A stretch of DNA of 64,000 bases from NCBI GenBank assembly GCA_009733575.1, contig ML769473.1, positions 62,001 through 126,000 on the forward strand, read 5' to 3'. Source of the stretch: Gymnopus androsaceus JB14 (lineage: Eukaryota > Basidiomycota > Agaricomycetes > Agaricales > Omphalotaceae). Each line of letters opens with the position of its first letter. Position 1 is the first letter of the stretch. This document shows, piece after piece, positions 22,897-34,298 of this stretch. The notes under the pieces were generated by a model, which searched no databases, was not told where the DNA came from, and was given only the letters and a program-made list of their open reading frames with translations. The position numbers were made by a program, and so were the translations under genes.

Positions 22897-24546
22897 TTAT
22901 ATCATGTCCAAACCTGCCAGTTTTTCAATCTCTGGATAGTCCGTTCCACCGTCAACAATACACGTCTCGAAGTGTAATTCAACCATATCCTTGACTCTGC
23001 TGAACATGTTCTGTATGTTATCGCACGATACCATCACATTAGGCACGTACGGGACGAGGAGAAGAGCACGCATCTCCTGTAGAGCCTGGACAGGAAACGC
23101 AGCATGGTTTCGCTCAGGTTCATACCACCGCGAAAGAAAGAATTCTCGCAAACGGACGGCTTGGACGATGGCATGGATAGTGAAAGTGATGTTTTTGAGT
23201 TTTGGGAGGATCAAAGATGGTCCTCCCTCGGAGAACTTGAAAGTGAGAAAATCTAAAAGCTCTTGGGAAATAGGTGTCCTCCATTTGTCGAGTTCCAATG
23301 TTTCCAAAGTATCATGAACGTTTGGAAGACGGAGATAGTTCATGATATTGGCATCCGAGTAGGAAAACTGGGATAAGGACAGTGTGTGGAGTCGGCATGC
23401 GGACCTTGAGAGGAAAGATATGAAGAGAGGATCGAGCCACGTATCGGAAACATGATGCCCGGCCAATGTAAGCTCTGTTAACGTGGGTACTGTGATCCAC
23501 TGCAACACCGTCGACAGTTCCGCCTGCCGGAGATGCGTTAGCCGTAGCGTGTGCAGCTGAGATAGCACGATGACGGGATCCGACTCCGTGAATGAAGGAA
23601 GACAGGGAGGCTCCTCCTCCAGTTCGAAGCATACCTCGCAGTATTGAAGCGCGGGGCACCCTCTCAACACCAAGAACAGATCTCTCAGCCGCATTCCCTG
23701 TTTCGATTCAAAGTGCTGGAGGGACTCCCAGGGCGCAGCTTCAAGATCCCAGATCGGAGCGACGAATAAGATTTTACGCAAGTTGATCGACGAGCATAAA
23801 AGCTCAAGAGCCCATGCAACCTCCAAAGCGTCGCGATCAGGCGTAAAAGCTCGAAAATACATTTCCATCAGGTTGGGCGCGCCGGTAGGTGGTATGGAAG
23901 GGAGTTTTCGTTCCAATTGTGTGCATATGGATCGGGAAGCGAACATGTCCAAGTGAAAGCTGTTCCACCTGTACATTTCTGGCATGAACTTGTCCAGTGT
24001 GTCCAGAGCTCCTGAGTACTTTAGGTTCCTAGCTTCGGCTGTTCGATAACGTTCCGGAGAGCCAAAAACGGATACTTTAATGTACAATGGTGAAACCCTG
24101 GAGTTTGTGATACAACGCTCCACCAACTCTGCGTAGTTGGTGCACCCAAAGGGAGTTCTATGGGGAAGGGAAATATAGTTCCAGAGTGTCGGCGTCGAAA
24201 AGACTATGGCGCGCCATGTGCGGCATACAGCACTAATTCGCATGGGACCGTCCGTGTGCGGTCGAGGATAAAAGTAGTACCCCGAAAAATCGCGTCCGTC
24301 GCGACACGAAGTAGCATAATGCATGAAAATCTCTGCGAGCAGCTCTGGAGGCAGTTTCCGAATGCCTGAGAGAAGGCTCTCGTAGAATTTTATTTCCATT
24401 CGAAATTTGACTAGGTTTTTCTCGAGCTCAAAGATGCGAGCGCGTCTGTCTTGGAGAATTTCAGAAATGAGAGTTGCATCCTGAGAAGAAGGAGGCTCGT
24501 TTGAAAGGTACAAAGACTCGAGACGAGACTGAAGCTCCGCATCCAT
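22897..24546 (-). CDS. F-box protein, single exon, 549 residues
   Basis: The intact frame runs from the ATG at 24,544-24,546. An N-terminal coiled coil (ILQDRRARIFELEKNLVKFR, about residues 28-50) precedes the F-box IRKLPPELLAEIFMHY (about residues 62-80) and the family follow-on MRISAVCRTWRAIVFSTPTLW. The rest is about 430 residues of irregular leucine-rich sequence. The coiled coil/F-box/LRR arrangement is the commonest agaricomycete F-box type. It likely acts as an SCF substrate adaptor; substrate unknown. It diverges from the GH79 gene. Confidence 0.85.
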   Translation of the reverse strand: MDAELQSRLESLYLSNEPPSSQDATLISEILQDRRARIFELEKNLVKFRMEIKFYESLLSGIRKLPPELLAEIFMHYATSCRDGRDFSGYYFYPRPHTDGPMRISAVCRTWRAIVFSTPTLWNYISLPHRTPFGCTNYAELVERCITNSRVSPLYIKVSVFGSPERYRTAEARNLKYSGALDTLDKFMPEMYRWNSFHLDMFASRSICTQLERKLPSIPPTGAPNLMEMYFRAFTPDRDALEVAWALELLCSSINLRKILFVAPIWDLEAAPWESLQHFESKQGMRLRDLFLVLRGCPALQYCEVCFELEEEPPCLPSFTESDPVIVLSQLHTLRLTHLRQAELSTVLQWITVPTLTELTLAGHHVSDTWLDPLFISFLSRSACRLHTLSLSQFSYSDANIMNYLRLPNVHDTLETLELDKWRTPISQELLDFLTFKFSEGGPSLILPKLKNITFTIHAIVQAVRLREFFLSRWYEPERNHAAFPVQALQEMRALLLVPYVPNVMVSCDNIQNMFSRVKDMVELHFETCIVDGGTDYPEIEKLAGLDMI

Positions 24547-25217
24547 TCAACGCGAGTCTAATTCCAAGTGAGTGAGTGAGCTAGCCAGCAAAACAAACGA
24601 GCTGAGACGCACCTCAATTCTACCCCCTCAAGCCCCTCAATTTTAACTCTGCTTATAGCCGAGAGATGTACGCGTTAGTCGTCTTGAGCTGGCAAGGTTG
24701 TCGTAACAGCACGTGATTAAATGTCACAACGCGCTGAGACACGTCTTCCCAGGACCCGATCTTGTTCATTTGTCCATTAAACTTTTCTCTCAAAAGCCGG
24801 AACATCCAACAGACTGGCCTGATCTCTGGTTCGCCGTTTTGCATTGCTCCGACGTGTTCGAATAGAACCAACAAGCCTGAGGATTCAAGTTGGACTTAGG
24901 AGTTAGGACGCCTCGATGCTTTAGTGGGATTTTGCCTACCGAATTTTCATTGTTCTGATACGCTGCTCCTAATTGGAATTTGTGTCATTCAGAATGGCCA
25001 CCCGACCATTCCTACCCATAAAAAACTATTCAATAAAACTACTCAGTCACCAGGTCCTTGAAGTCTTTGTGCAGCTGCGACCAAATCATTTCGGATCGTC
25101 AAGGCTGCTCGTCCGGGCAGATTTGATGTAATTACGAACTCCCATGACCTCCTTTAGGAAACTCCACAGCCTATAAAAGCTCGGTCTTAATGCAATACGA
25201 GCAGCACGACAACCACG
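24547..25217. other. Intergenic region between divergent F-box and GH79 genes
   Basis: It holds the two promoters. The GH79 side has a clear TATA box at 25,172. I see no further gene; small open frames on the minus strand look random. Confidence 0.6.
25172..25177 (+). promoter_or_regulatory. TATA box of the GH79 gene
   Basis: TATAAA within CCTATAAAAGCTCGG lies 46 bp before the ATG at 25,218, the usual position for a short 5' leader. Confidence 0.6.
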
Positions 25218-27349
25218 ATGTGGAGTTTCGTTTTCATAGCTTGCACCTTCTGGGCTGCTGCTCCAGTTTTCGCGGTTGATGTTTCTATACCTCTAACAGC
25301 CCCAACCAACGCCTCCGCCATCTCTCCATCTCACGTCTCGTTCTCAATTGAACAAGACAGGTGGACAGATTGGGCACAAAGCGAATTCCTCTTCAATGTT
25401 CTCGAAAATCTCGCTGGTCTTTCCGGAGAGCCACCAAGGTTTAGGATTGGAGCAGACTCGGAGGATCGTACCAACTTTCAGTCAGGTCTCAAAGTGGGCA
25501 CTTTCCTGACCTGCTTCCAATCCAAATTGTTTAACATGGATATTGTAGGCTTCTGAAACCGTGTTTGGTCCTCCGACTGCAGCCACCCCTTACCCAGAAG
25601 CTTCTTCAGTTGTGGTTGGGCAAGCCTTCTATCAAGCAGCCCAGAACCTTCCATCTGGTATGTTTGCTCCCTCTTGCAATGAATAGTAAAAATATTCACT
25701 CTCGTTCACAAGGTACACACGTCACATGGGGGGTCAACTTCAAGTCATTGAATCTCACAGCTGCTGTTTTGGAGGCCGGAGCAATTGCGAGTGCCTTTGC
25801 TTCTTTTCCCTCTTCCAGTGGCTTGACATTGGATGCGGTGGAAATCGGGAACGAAGCAGATTTATACTCTGGCGGCGGTTTCAGGCCATCCGGTTTTAGT
25901 ATCGCGCAATATGTGCCGCAGTGGGTTTTTTTTATCTCCTTCAAGCGAATGTCCTTTACCTTTTTCCCTCTCTAGATGGACTTCATTCGCTGTCAATGTT
26001 TCCGCTGCTGTACCCATAACGTTAAACTCCTCCGTCAAGTTCTGGGGAGGTGCTTTCGCTGGCTCATCCCATACGACGACCGGGTTCTCCCCACAAGGTC
26101 TGTTTAGCAATGGTATTCTATCATCGACACAGGGGAAGGAGATCAATACGTACGTTCTTCTTTTTAATCTCCATCTATTGTCGCGGAGAGTAATTCTCCT
26201 GCCGCTATAGTATCTCCCAGCACGTTTACAGTGGTAGTGGCTTGGGTTGCGGCACCAAAAACCAATGTCTTCAAGACCTCATGTCAAAGGCTTTTATTCG
26301 CGGAAACCTTTCTGTCTTTTCACCGGATATCGCTGCGACCAAAGCTGAAGGGTTAACTTATATTTTGGGAGAAACGAACAGTTATTTTGACCATGTAAGC
26401 TAAACTAGCGCTTTTCATGTACAACCGTTGATTTTCTTTCAGGGTGCAGCGAATGTTTCCAATACAGCTGGTATGTCTTTGGAGCGAGTTATTTGTCTTC
26501 AGTTCGCTGATGCGTGCGTTGGTTTATAGGAGCTGCATTGTGGGCGTTGGACTATGTAAATCCTTCATTTTCTGTTTGATGTCTGATACTGACAAGCCGT
26601 TTCATTACTCCCTTCTCAGTCCTTGTTCGCGTGAGTTGTTCCATTGTGTTATTCTGTACTTCTTCCGACTGATCTCCTACCCCGTTGTAGCTCGGAACTT
26701 GGCATTGAAAGACTCTACTTCCATGAAGGCATCGGATACAAATATAACTTTGTACGTCCCCAAAAACTCATTCTTGCTTTTGCACCGTGCTGAATATCCA
26801 ACAGATCCAACCTGTCACACTCAACATCTCCGTCGTCGATGCAACTCCCTTGAACCCACCACTCCCGCCGCATATCCAACCAGCCTATTATGCTGCTATC
26901 ATCGCTGCAGAGGCTATCGGAACCAGTGGAACCACCTCCGTAATTGAACTTTCTATAAACAATGCCTTCGTATCTGGATATGCTTTCTACATCGGAGGCA
27001 AGTTGGCCAAAGCGCTGTTTATCAACTCGCAGGGTTTCTTTAGTGGTACCACAACTGCTCGACCAAGCGTTCAACTTGCTTTGGATATCGCTGGGTCTGG
27101 AGTAGCGCCTACAACAATGAGCGTGAAACGTTTGGTGATTGGGTACGTGCCGTTCAAATTATTGTATAGTTTTCTTACCTAAATGTTTTTAGGCATGCCG
27201 ACGATACGAGCGGCGTAACCTGGGGAGGTCAGACGTACGAGACTTCGGATGGAAAAGTGAGCGGGGCGGTGTCGGTGCAGAATAGTACTGTGGGGGCTGG
27301 GGTTAATATTTCTGCAACGCAGGCGGTATTAGTGACATTTGGGTCATAA
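25218..27349 (+). CDS. Secreted glycoside hydrolase family 79 (beta-glucuronidase-like)
   Basis: It starts MWSFVFIACTFWAAAPVFAV, a signal peptide. Exons separated by about eight short introns give FSIEQDRWTDWAQSEFLF, HVTWGVNFKSLNLTAA, LDAVEIGNEADLYSGGGF (the Asn-Glu acid/base pair), LTYILGETNSYFDHGAANVS (nucleophile Glu) and AGAALWALDY. The C-terminal beta domain has QPAYYAAIIAAEAIG and ends SATQAVLVTFGS with TAA at 27,347. The order and spacing match basidiomycete GH79 enzymes, which remove glucuronic acid or 4-O-methyl-glucuronic acid from arabinogalactan/plant glycans outside the cell. The gene appears intact. Its 3' end and the following tRNA-Glu were copied to 29.0-29.3 kb. Confidence 0.85.
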
Positions 27350-27494
27350 ACTGCATATGTGCCTTCTTATACTAAAGTAGTTTCCAATGGTACACTGCGC
27401 AGAGTCTATGGTCCTGTCCCAATCCTGTCCTGTCCAATCCTGTCCAGTCATAAATAAGCAAAAAAACCATTGCCATACCATACAGAGTGTTTCA

Positions 27495-27590
27495 TTCCGA
27501 CACGGGGAATTGAACCCCGGGCTATCGCGCTCAATTTACAGAAAGTCAGAGCATGAGAGGCGATAATGTTAGCCACTACACCATATCGGA
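27495..27590 (-). tRNA. tRNA-Glu (CTC) with intron
   Basis: On the minus strand the acceptor TCCGATA pairs with TGTCGGA. The D-arm is GGTGTAGTGGCTAACAT, the anticodon stem ATCGC/GCGAT with loop CTCTCA gives anticodon CTC, and the T-arm is CCGGGGTTCAATTCCCCG. An intron of about 22 nt follows position 37. No stem mismatches except one G-T in the acceptor. The intron would need the Sen complex, whose Sen54 subunit is encoded at 17.6-19.3 kb. Confidence 0.92.
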
Positions 27591-28055
27591 GTACTTGGAA
27601 CATGCATGGTGTAGTACGTTGTGACTCCAGAATTGAAGCAATGCGAACTCCAATAATGTTTCAATACTCAATACTCGCCCTTCGCAGGCGACTTACAATT
27701 TGAGGTTTCAAGTATTTTCTCGATTGCCTCGTCCGGCTGCATGTTCTTCTTCACTTCCATACTTTGCATCTCCTGCTCTACACTGTTTTCATTGTACCCT
27801 TCTTCTCTTCATTGGCACCGCTTTCACTAGCCCATATCATCTCTGCATCTCTAGAATTCCCCTCAAAAAGGGTCGGATTGGAGCTAGTTAGATAGCGTAT
27901 AGGTGGAAGCAACAACCGCCTTGAATACATTTGAACCTCATCGCTCATCGATACATCATTGATGCGCGCAAGAAATAAAAGATAAATTCAGTTTCTAATG
28001 TAAGTTCCTGTACATAAAAAACGATCGTTCAAAAAAAAAAATAGTCATAACAGAC
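27591..28055. other. Intergenic, nothing recognised
   Basis: Between the tRNA-Glu and a minus-strand hypothetical gene. Short open frames lack gene-like features. Confidence 0.5.
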
Positions 28056-28975
28056 TTACGGGTCAAGCGATATAATAAGCCCTAGTCTGGCATCTTTGTT
28101 GACAGATGCGACGAGCAACTTGGCAACAAATGATTTCAATGACATTGTCGCTGGGGGCTTTTGTCCATGACTCTGACGCCAACCATTCGCGATATTTTCC
28201 GCGTCAGAAAGGAGTGATCCGTTGTAACCCGAGTGTTGCCCTTGACTGGCCCCTCCACCGAACGCGTTAATAGGCCTGAAATAGTCGGAGGTGAGGGACA
28301 AAGAGCTCGACACCCCCGCCTCTTCCTTCCACGCAATTGGCTTGCCACCCATCCTGGCGTAAATCTTCTGAATAATTTTGACGTTTCTGATTAAAAGATC
28401 ATTGTTCTCAACGGCACCTGGCCAATCCATCGGTAAAACGTTTTCGATATCGGTGTCGTTCCATGTCGGCCAGAGATTGCGACTATTTGGCTGCGCTTCC
28501 AACGTCTGCATTAAACGTACGAGGAGAAACAGTGGATGAGTGTAATTCCGGTAAGTTCCTCTGGATATTTCAATCGCTTTATATACAACATCTGACAGTT
28601 GCGTGTACAACAAACGCTGTGTGTGATCCTCTGGCCGCTCTACAACATACTAGGTAATGAGGTTGTTACGGGAGAGGATCTTGATGGTGAATCGACTGCC
28701 TTCGCACTACATGAACAGAAACCATTTAGAACTAAGAGTAATAGCAAGAAAGATAACATTAATACCAGCGTTGGATGCCGTTCCCGGGGGACGCAAAACC
28801 AATTGTACGCAACGTCGCCCGGTTTTTGTTCATCGAGAAAATTCAAGTGTTTGTCCACATCGTCGAGAATATCCTTATCCGCTACGAAGAATAACAGACG
28901 GTGCTGGTCCCATTTTATACGAATGTCCGCCGCGACTGCAGGAAACGTCAGAAAGCGTGTAGTGAGCGATTGAAC
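28056..28975 (-). CDS. Hypothetical protein, at least two exons
   Basis: The upstream exon (about 28,975-28,780) reads IRIKWDQHRLLFFVADKDIL then DVAYNWFCVPRERHPTL. A 3' exon (about 28,610-28,056) reads LYTQLSDVVYKAIEISRGTY, NLWPTWNDTDIENVLPMDWP and a helical C terminus. The stretch between them (LVLMLSFLLLLLVL...) looks like read-through of an intron rather than a membrane segment. The protein is Trp/Asp-rich and probably cytosolic. I do not recognise the family, and the start codon is unclear. Confidence 0.45.
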
Positions 28976-29044
28976 ACTTATTACGTGGGATGATAATCTC
29001 AGAGGATTTCCATATCGGGCAGTCAGTTACGTTGTAGAAAGTGT

Positions 29045-29223
29045 AGAATAGCACTGTGGATGGCGTTGATATTTCTGCAACACAGGCGGTATTAGCGACA
29101 TTTCATACACTGCACACTTGCTTGCCTTTTTATATACTTAGTTCAGACTTAGACTCAACGTTTCCAAGGCGTGGAGTCCATAGTTCCAGTAAAGAAAAAG
29201 TAACGCTCAAAGAGATAATTTCA
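29045..29223 (+). pseudogene. Duplicated scrap of the GH79 3' end
   Basis: The stretch GTTGATATTTCTGCAACACA GG... matches the last GH79 codons at 27,305-27,345 (about 90 percent over some 45 bp), and sequence after it follows the GH79 3' flank up to the second tRNA-Glu. It records a segmental copy of the GH79 tail plus tRNA. Confidence 0.7.
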
Positions 29224-29314
29224 TTCCGACACGGGGAATTGAACCCCGGGCTATCGCGCTCAATAGACCGAAACATATGAAAGGCGATAATGTTAGCCAC
29301 TACACCATATCGGA
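29224..29314 (-). tRNA. tRNA-Glu (TTC) with intron
   Basis: It has the same arms as the gene at 27,495 (acceptor TCCGATA/TGTCGGA, T-arm CCGGGGTTCAATTCCCCG), but the anticodon loop CTTTCA gives TTC, and the intron sequence is different and shorter. It sits in the segmental copy of the GH79 3' end. The arms are intact, so it is probably functional. Confidence 0.92.
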
Positions 29315-29429
29315 ATGGCTATTATTGCACCTTCACTAATCTCCACCCTTTAACCGAGCCGCTGAGCATTTACAAATAGGTTACTACTTTGTACAGGATT
29401 GGTATGTAACTTCAGCCACACTTTCGCAT

Positions 29430-31199
29430 TCACCTCTGATCAAGTATCAATCCTTCTTCTAACAAATGGTCCAAACGGAAGATCGCGTCTGGATCGTTAA
29501 AGTTGAATTTCCGTGAGAGCTCCATACGCTCCAACCAATTCGTCTGCACTACCTCCCCATCATCCTCAAGGTCGCTGATCAACGATTGAGACACCTCATC
29601 TCGACGGCGTGACTCAATCATGCCCAGCAGAAGCCTCTGGTTAACGGACAGGCTTTCTACTCCGAAGAATGCCAGTCTCTTCAACCTAGGAAGAACGGGT
29701 CTGGTACGATTACCGGTAGTGGAATCAACGCTTGGTTGTTCAACGACAGAGTCATCCGAGCCACTATACAGCGTTCGCACGATGTCGTCTGAGACGCCGC
29801 TCAAGCCAAGATGCTCCACCGTTGGAATCAAGGTAAGCAATCGCTGCGTGGCCTCTGTGCTCATGGGCATATCATTAAGCGACACCACGCGTAGACTCTT
29901 TGAATCGGACCGCTCGATGAACCGCAAAATTGCGCTCGAGCTGTCTATTTCTCGACGCTGGGTGCGGATAGTGAGCTGCCGTAGCAAAGGAAGAGTGACA
30001 ATGTCCAGGAATTGCGCTACATGTGGAGTAGAGGGGTTCGTGTCCAAAACGGAGAAAAGGTTGAGTGTGTGGAGGTGAACATGATGTAGAGGGAGCTCAT
30101 CAATGAAGGGCGAAAAATTACATCGAACCATACTCATCCGTACATTGCAAGCACGGCGTAGGATATCGATGTTGACGGAATTCTCGGATTGTTGCCAGGC
30201 TTCGCTTTTCAGATTGCACTCAAAACGGACGAGTTGAGTCCATGGAATTGAGAAGAGGGAAGGAAAGTTGGGTATTTGGGAAATGGCAAGACATTTGAGC
30301 TCGGGTGTGAATTGGAAGGCGTCGACGATGGTATCGCGGTTTATGACGTCCTCCCAATTTTGTTGAGCTGGAACAGTGGCGGATGGATCTCTGGTGATAG
30401 ATATAAGTAGATTGCGCAACAAAGGGAGGGCACCTTTACAAGCAAAGGTCAAATCACCGAGCGATTCGACTGGCAAGTAAAGGACAGCATTGCGCCAGCG
30501 ATAGCTCTGAGCATAGAGCATAGAAAGGAGAGGATGTGAGGGATAGAGGGAGTTAACGTAGATGGAAAGTGGATAGTTGTGAGACCGTGTCAGATATACG
30601 GATAACAAAGAAACTTGGGCCAATTCAAGCCGCCGCTGAACAGCAGCTGGTTGAGGCGCCGCCCGCAGAAATATAGAAACAGACGACCAAAGAGTCGGGG
30701 ATGACAGGGCTATCGACCTCCAATGCCTCGATAATTGACCCAAAACCCATGGCGCTTTTGCGCTTAGTGAGCTAACCACTCGCAATCCAGGAAGCTTGAG
30801 ATCAGGGTCATCCGTAACCACTGAGTCTGGCTCGATCGAGTTTACACCTACACACCATTCAAATATCTCGAGAATAACTTCTCGCGGTAAGCGACGGATC
30901 GGATGAAGCACCGTGCGGTAGGCCTGTATGTTGACTGTGATACGCTCCCGCCGTTCCGATAGACGAGATATGCTAGTCTGCATTCGTTCAATTTGAGAGT
31001 CCAAGTCTGCTAAAGCATGTTCTGCTTGGCTGAGCAGACTTTGGGTGTCAAAGGAAGATTCAGAGTCAGGACTTTCGTTGTTCTGTAGAAGAGCTTCAAT
31101 TGGGGAAGGTAGATTTTCAGACTCCATTGTGTTTTCGCTGTCGCCCAATGAATGAAAGCCACATTGCGGACAAGTTTGAAAATGTTTATATTCTGGCAT
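29430..31199 (-). CDS. F-box protein, single exon, 589 residues
   Basis: The intact frame runs from the ATG at 31,197-31,199. The N terminus has a CPQCGFHS pair, then a coiled coil (LADLDSQIERMQTSISRLSE, about residues 68-95), an F-box IRRLPREVILEIFEWCVG (about residues 103-120) and LGQLSRHWRSIALSSPTLW. About 400 residues of leucine-rich repeats follow. It is a second intact member of the mushroom F-box family and presumably an SCF adaptor. The CxxC start is unusual for this type and could be an upstream in-frame start; METENL-like starts lie about 25 codons later. Confidence 0.85.
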   Translation of the reverse strand: MPEYKHFQTCPQCGFHSLGDSENTMESENLPSPIEALLQNNESPDSESSFDTQSLLSQAEHALADLDSQIERMQTSISRLSERRERITVNIQAYRTVLHPIRRLPREVILEIFEWCVGVNSIEPDSVVTDDPDLKLPGLRVVSSLSAKAPWVLGQLSRHWRSIALSSPTLWSSVSIFLRAAPQPAAVQRRLELAQVSLLSVYLTRSHNYPLSIYVNSLYPSHPLLSMLYAQSYRWRNAVLYLPVESLGDLTFACKGALPLLRNLLISITRDPSATVPAQQNWEDVINRDTIVDAFQFTPELKCLAISQIPNFPSLFSIPWTQLVRFECNLKSEAWQQSENSVNIDILRRACNVRMSMVRCNFSPFIDELPLHHVHLHTLNLFSVLDTNPSTPHVAQFLDIVTLPLLRQLTIRTQRREIDSSSAILRFIERSDSKSLRVVSLNDMPMSTEATQRLLTLIPTVEHLGLSGVSDDIVRTLYSGSDDSVVEQPSVDSTTGNRTRPVLPRLKRLAFFGVESLSVNQRLLLGMIESRRRDEVSQSLISDLEDDGEVVQTNWLERMELSRKFNFNDPDAIFRLDHLLEEGLILDQR

Positions 31200-31556
31200 C
31201 CTAATTAAAAATGAGTGAGAAATTTGGGATGCAGTAAGAGAACACGATACCAGCTTCAGAACTCAGAGAAAGGTTTGGTGGTGACGGTCAAAGCGAGGTT
31301 GAGCGCGTAAACAGGCGCCCATAGCGCTTAACGACGCAAAGCTTGCCTGCTGACCCCAATACAGTAACTGCCAGAAACACCAGAAACGCCGACAGAGATC
31401 GCAATCTACAGCCATTTCGTTCTATCTATTTTGATCTTTATTGGCATGTAGCACTGACATCATTATCAGCCCATCAGATTCGTATCCTAGCCTGAGTATT
31501 TATTGCACTGGTCACTTCACCTCTTCTTTACCGCATCCCCAGCTGCGCTTCTAAAA
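31200..31556. other. Intergenic region between divergent F-box and GAD genes
   Basis: Promoter-containing spacer. No TATA box or repeat is obvious. Confidence 0.5.
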
Positions 31557-33980
31557 ATGTCTCTTTCACGCCACAGTAAGGTCTTTTCTGTTCTTTCATG
31601 CACATAATCTCATCTCTTCTACCCAGTCAATGCAGATGAAGTGATCCAAAAATCCAAAGATCATCCACACACCCAAGCTTATCGCCAGAGTCACGAAGGA
31701 CGGTCCGTTCACCAGTCTTGGAGCCGTGATGAGGACGCTGCTGGGGTACCAAAGTTCTCCATGCCTGAGGTTGGAATAATCTAAATATATTCTGGTAATG
31801 ACCGATTATAACCTTTGATTGCAGGTTGGTATTCCTTCCAAAGCAGCGTATCAACTCCTTCACGACGAGACTCAACTTGATGGGAATCCTCTGCTCAACC
31901 TTGCATCGTTAGTTTTTTTTTTCCCAATGTTCCAAATACCAACGATCTCTGTCTGATCGATATCCTGTTGCGATTTAGATTCGTGCACACTTGGATGCCG
32001 GAGGAAGCTAATAAGCTTATCATGGAGAACATGAACAAGAATCAAGTCGATCTTGATGAATACCCTGCTGCCACGCTCATTCACAATCGTTGTATCTCGA
32101 TGAGTGCGTATTCAGCTTACCTCCCTCTTCACATTCATCCTGACACCAATCTTTCAGTTGCGTCCCTCTGGAAAGCTCCATCAGTAGGCAAAGTCATCGG
32201 AACTTCCACCGCGGGCTCATCTGAAGCCATCATGTTGGGCGGACTGGCGATGAAGAAACGCTGGCAGGAAGCCCGAAAGGCTGCTGGGAAGGACTTTTAT
32301 CATCCCAACTATCGTATTCGGATCCAATGCTCAAGTCGCCTTGGAGAAGTTTGCTCGGTAAATTCTACTGCGCTTCATCCTTTATTATGCGTCGACTGAT
32401 TTCCTTGCAGGTACTTTGATGTTGAATGTCGTCTCGTACCGGTCAAGGCCAGCTGTAACTACATCATGGATCCCAAGGATGCTATCCAATTCATCGACGA
32501 GAACACAATCGGAGTCATGGTTATCCTTGGTAGCACCTATACTGGGCATTTCGAGAATGTTCTAGAGATGAACGAACTTCGTGAGTACTCGTCGGTTCCA
32601 ACTAGGTGTTGTCTTCTTACTCCCCTTCCTAGTCGACCAACTCCAGGAGAAGACCGGTCTAGATATCCCAATCCACGTTGATGGTGCCTCTGGTGCGAGT
32701 AGTCTCTTCTACGCAGACATGAACCTACACTGACGATCCTACGGATGCGCGCAGGTGCATTCGTTGCTCCATTCGCTTATCCATCTTTGAAATGGGGCTT
32801 TGATATTCCTCGCGTTGTCTCCATCAACACCTCTGGTCATCAAAGTTCGGCCTTGTGTATGCTGGACTCGGATGGGTCTTGTGGAGGGACGAAAGTTATC
32901 TAAACAAGGACCTGATCTTTGAACTTCGTGCGTATCAACGCTACGGTTTCAACTTGCTCTTACTGGTCTTTGTTGGTAGATTATCTCGGGAGCGTGGAGT
33001 ACTCTTTCACTCTGTAAAGTGATATTTTCCATCGATTCGAACTCGCGGGTTACTCAACGATGTTTAGAAACTTCTCCAAGCCAGCCTCTCCCATCATTGC
33101 CCAGATGTTCAATTTCCTCAACCTTGGCTTTGACGGCTATCGTAAAATCACAATCAAAGACCTCCGCAACGCGAGATTACTATCGAGGGCATTGGAGAGC
33201 ACGTATTTCAAGGTGATTCGTGTTGGTTTTTTCAGCGCAGTCAAATTAACATGGGTTCCAGGTTCTGAGCAACATTCATCGTGTTCTTCCTGGAAAAGAT
33301 GAGGATGACGACCCCGAGTCATACGAACCGGGTCTTCCTGTGGTTTCTTTCAAGTAAGCTTGTAATTAATCGTCAGTCTCTTCATCTCACATATCTGTCC
33401 AGGCTTTCCGATGACTTCAAGGAACAATACCCCCACGTCGAGCAGGTTTGGATCCAGGTATGTTCAGCTCATCTTTGTTGACAGGACCTAATTAAATTGT
33501 ATACATAGTCCATGCTGAGAACCAAAGGCTGGATTGTACCCAACTATAACGTATGGGATGAACCCTCTTGAAACCTTCCATCTGACTGACGCTTTTCCAT
33601 AGGGCCCCGAAGGAGAGAAAGACACTGAAATGTTGCGTGTTGTTGGTAAGCATGGTTATCCTTTCGTCTCGTCTGGGAGGATCTCAGTATGTATCCACAG
33701 TGCGCGAAACATTGAGTGAGGACCTCACCGAACGACTGATTGCTGACATTATCGAGACCACCGAGTCAATGATGTGTATGTTCCATGTCACAAACTCTTT
33801 CCGTCGAGCTACTCTAATAACATTTATCATTTTGTAGCGGAAGCTGGAAGCAAAGTGTTGCTCGCCACCAGCAAGACGCTGCATCAACCTGAAAGGGAGC
33901 ATGCTCGTCCCGACAAGGACAACTTTGGTGACACGGCGGAAGGTGCACAAGAGCAAGCTGGGTATGCGAGGCAATGCTGA
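31557..33980 (+). pseudogene. GAD1: Glutamate decarboxylase with a frameshift at the PLP lysine
   Basis: The ATG at 31,557 gives MSLSRH then, after a short intron, NADEVIQKSKDHPHTQAY. Downstream exons contain [89 protein letters not shown] and SINTSGH, the start of the PLP-lysine motif SGHKFG. At 32,841-32,842 two extra bases (CA) stand between the His codon and AAG TTC, breaking the frame exactly at the Schiff-base lysine. After that, [16 protein letters not shown] and all later exons are intact to the TGA at 33,978. The enzyme makes GABA from glutamate. This is a real lesion or a local sequence error; the rest is under evident constraint. Confidence 0.85.
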
Positions 33981-34114
33981 ACCATCGGTGTGGAAATTCT
34001 TACTTGCTGGGGTATATTGAGGTACAAAGGTCAAAGAATGTAATTAAAGCTGTAGAATAGGTTATAACCCATTGAATTTGTGTCAATATCGAGGATGGAC
34101 GACGCAGACAACAC

Positions 34115-34260
34115 TACACGGGAAACAGGTTACCGTAAGTTCGCCGGGCTTACCGTGAACTTACTATAAACTAACGCCGGCCGCAACGTAATTTCACCGT
34201 CTTAGCGCTTGTTTATCGTAATTTCACTTGGGCGGGCTTACGGTAGCTTGCTTCCTGTGC
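34115..34260. mobile_element. Candidate MITE, about 145 bp
   Basis: GGAAACAGGTTACCGTAAG (34,121) and the reverse complement of 34,237-34,255 (GGAAGCAAGCTACCGTAAG) agree at 16 of 19 positions, and flanking bases are partly palindromic. The interior repeats GTAATTTCAC. I see no clear target duplication. Confidence 0.45.
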
Positions 34261-34298
34261 TAAATAACATGGATGTAATATTAGTAATGGCCGTCAGC

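Noticed and set aside
28640..28720. Leucine-rich segment LVLMLSFLLLLLVL as a membrane helix
   Set aside because: It lies where an intron is expected between two soluble exons and is probably not translated.
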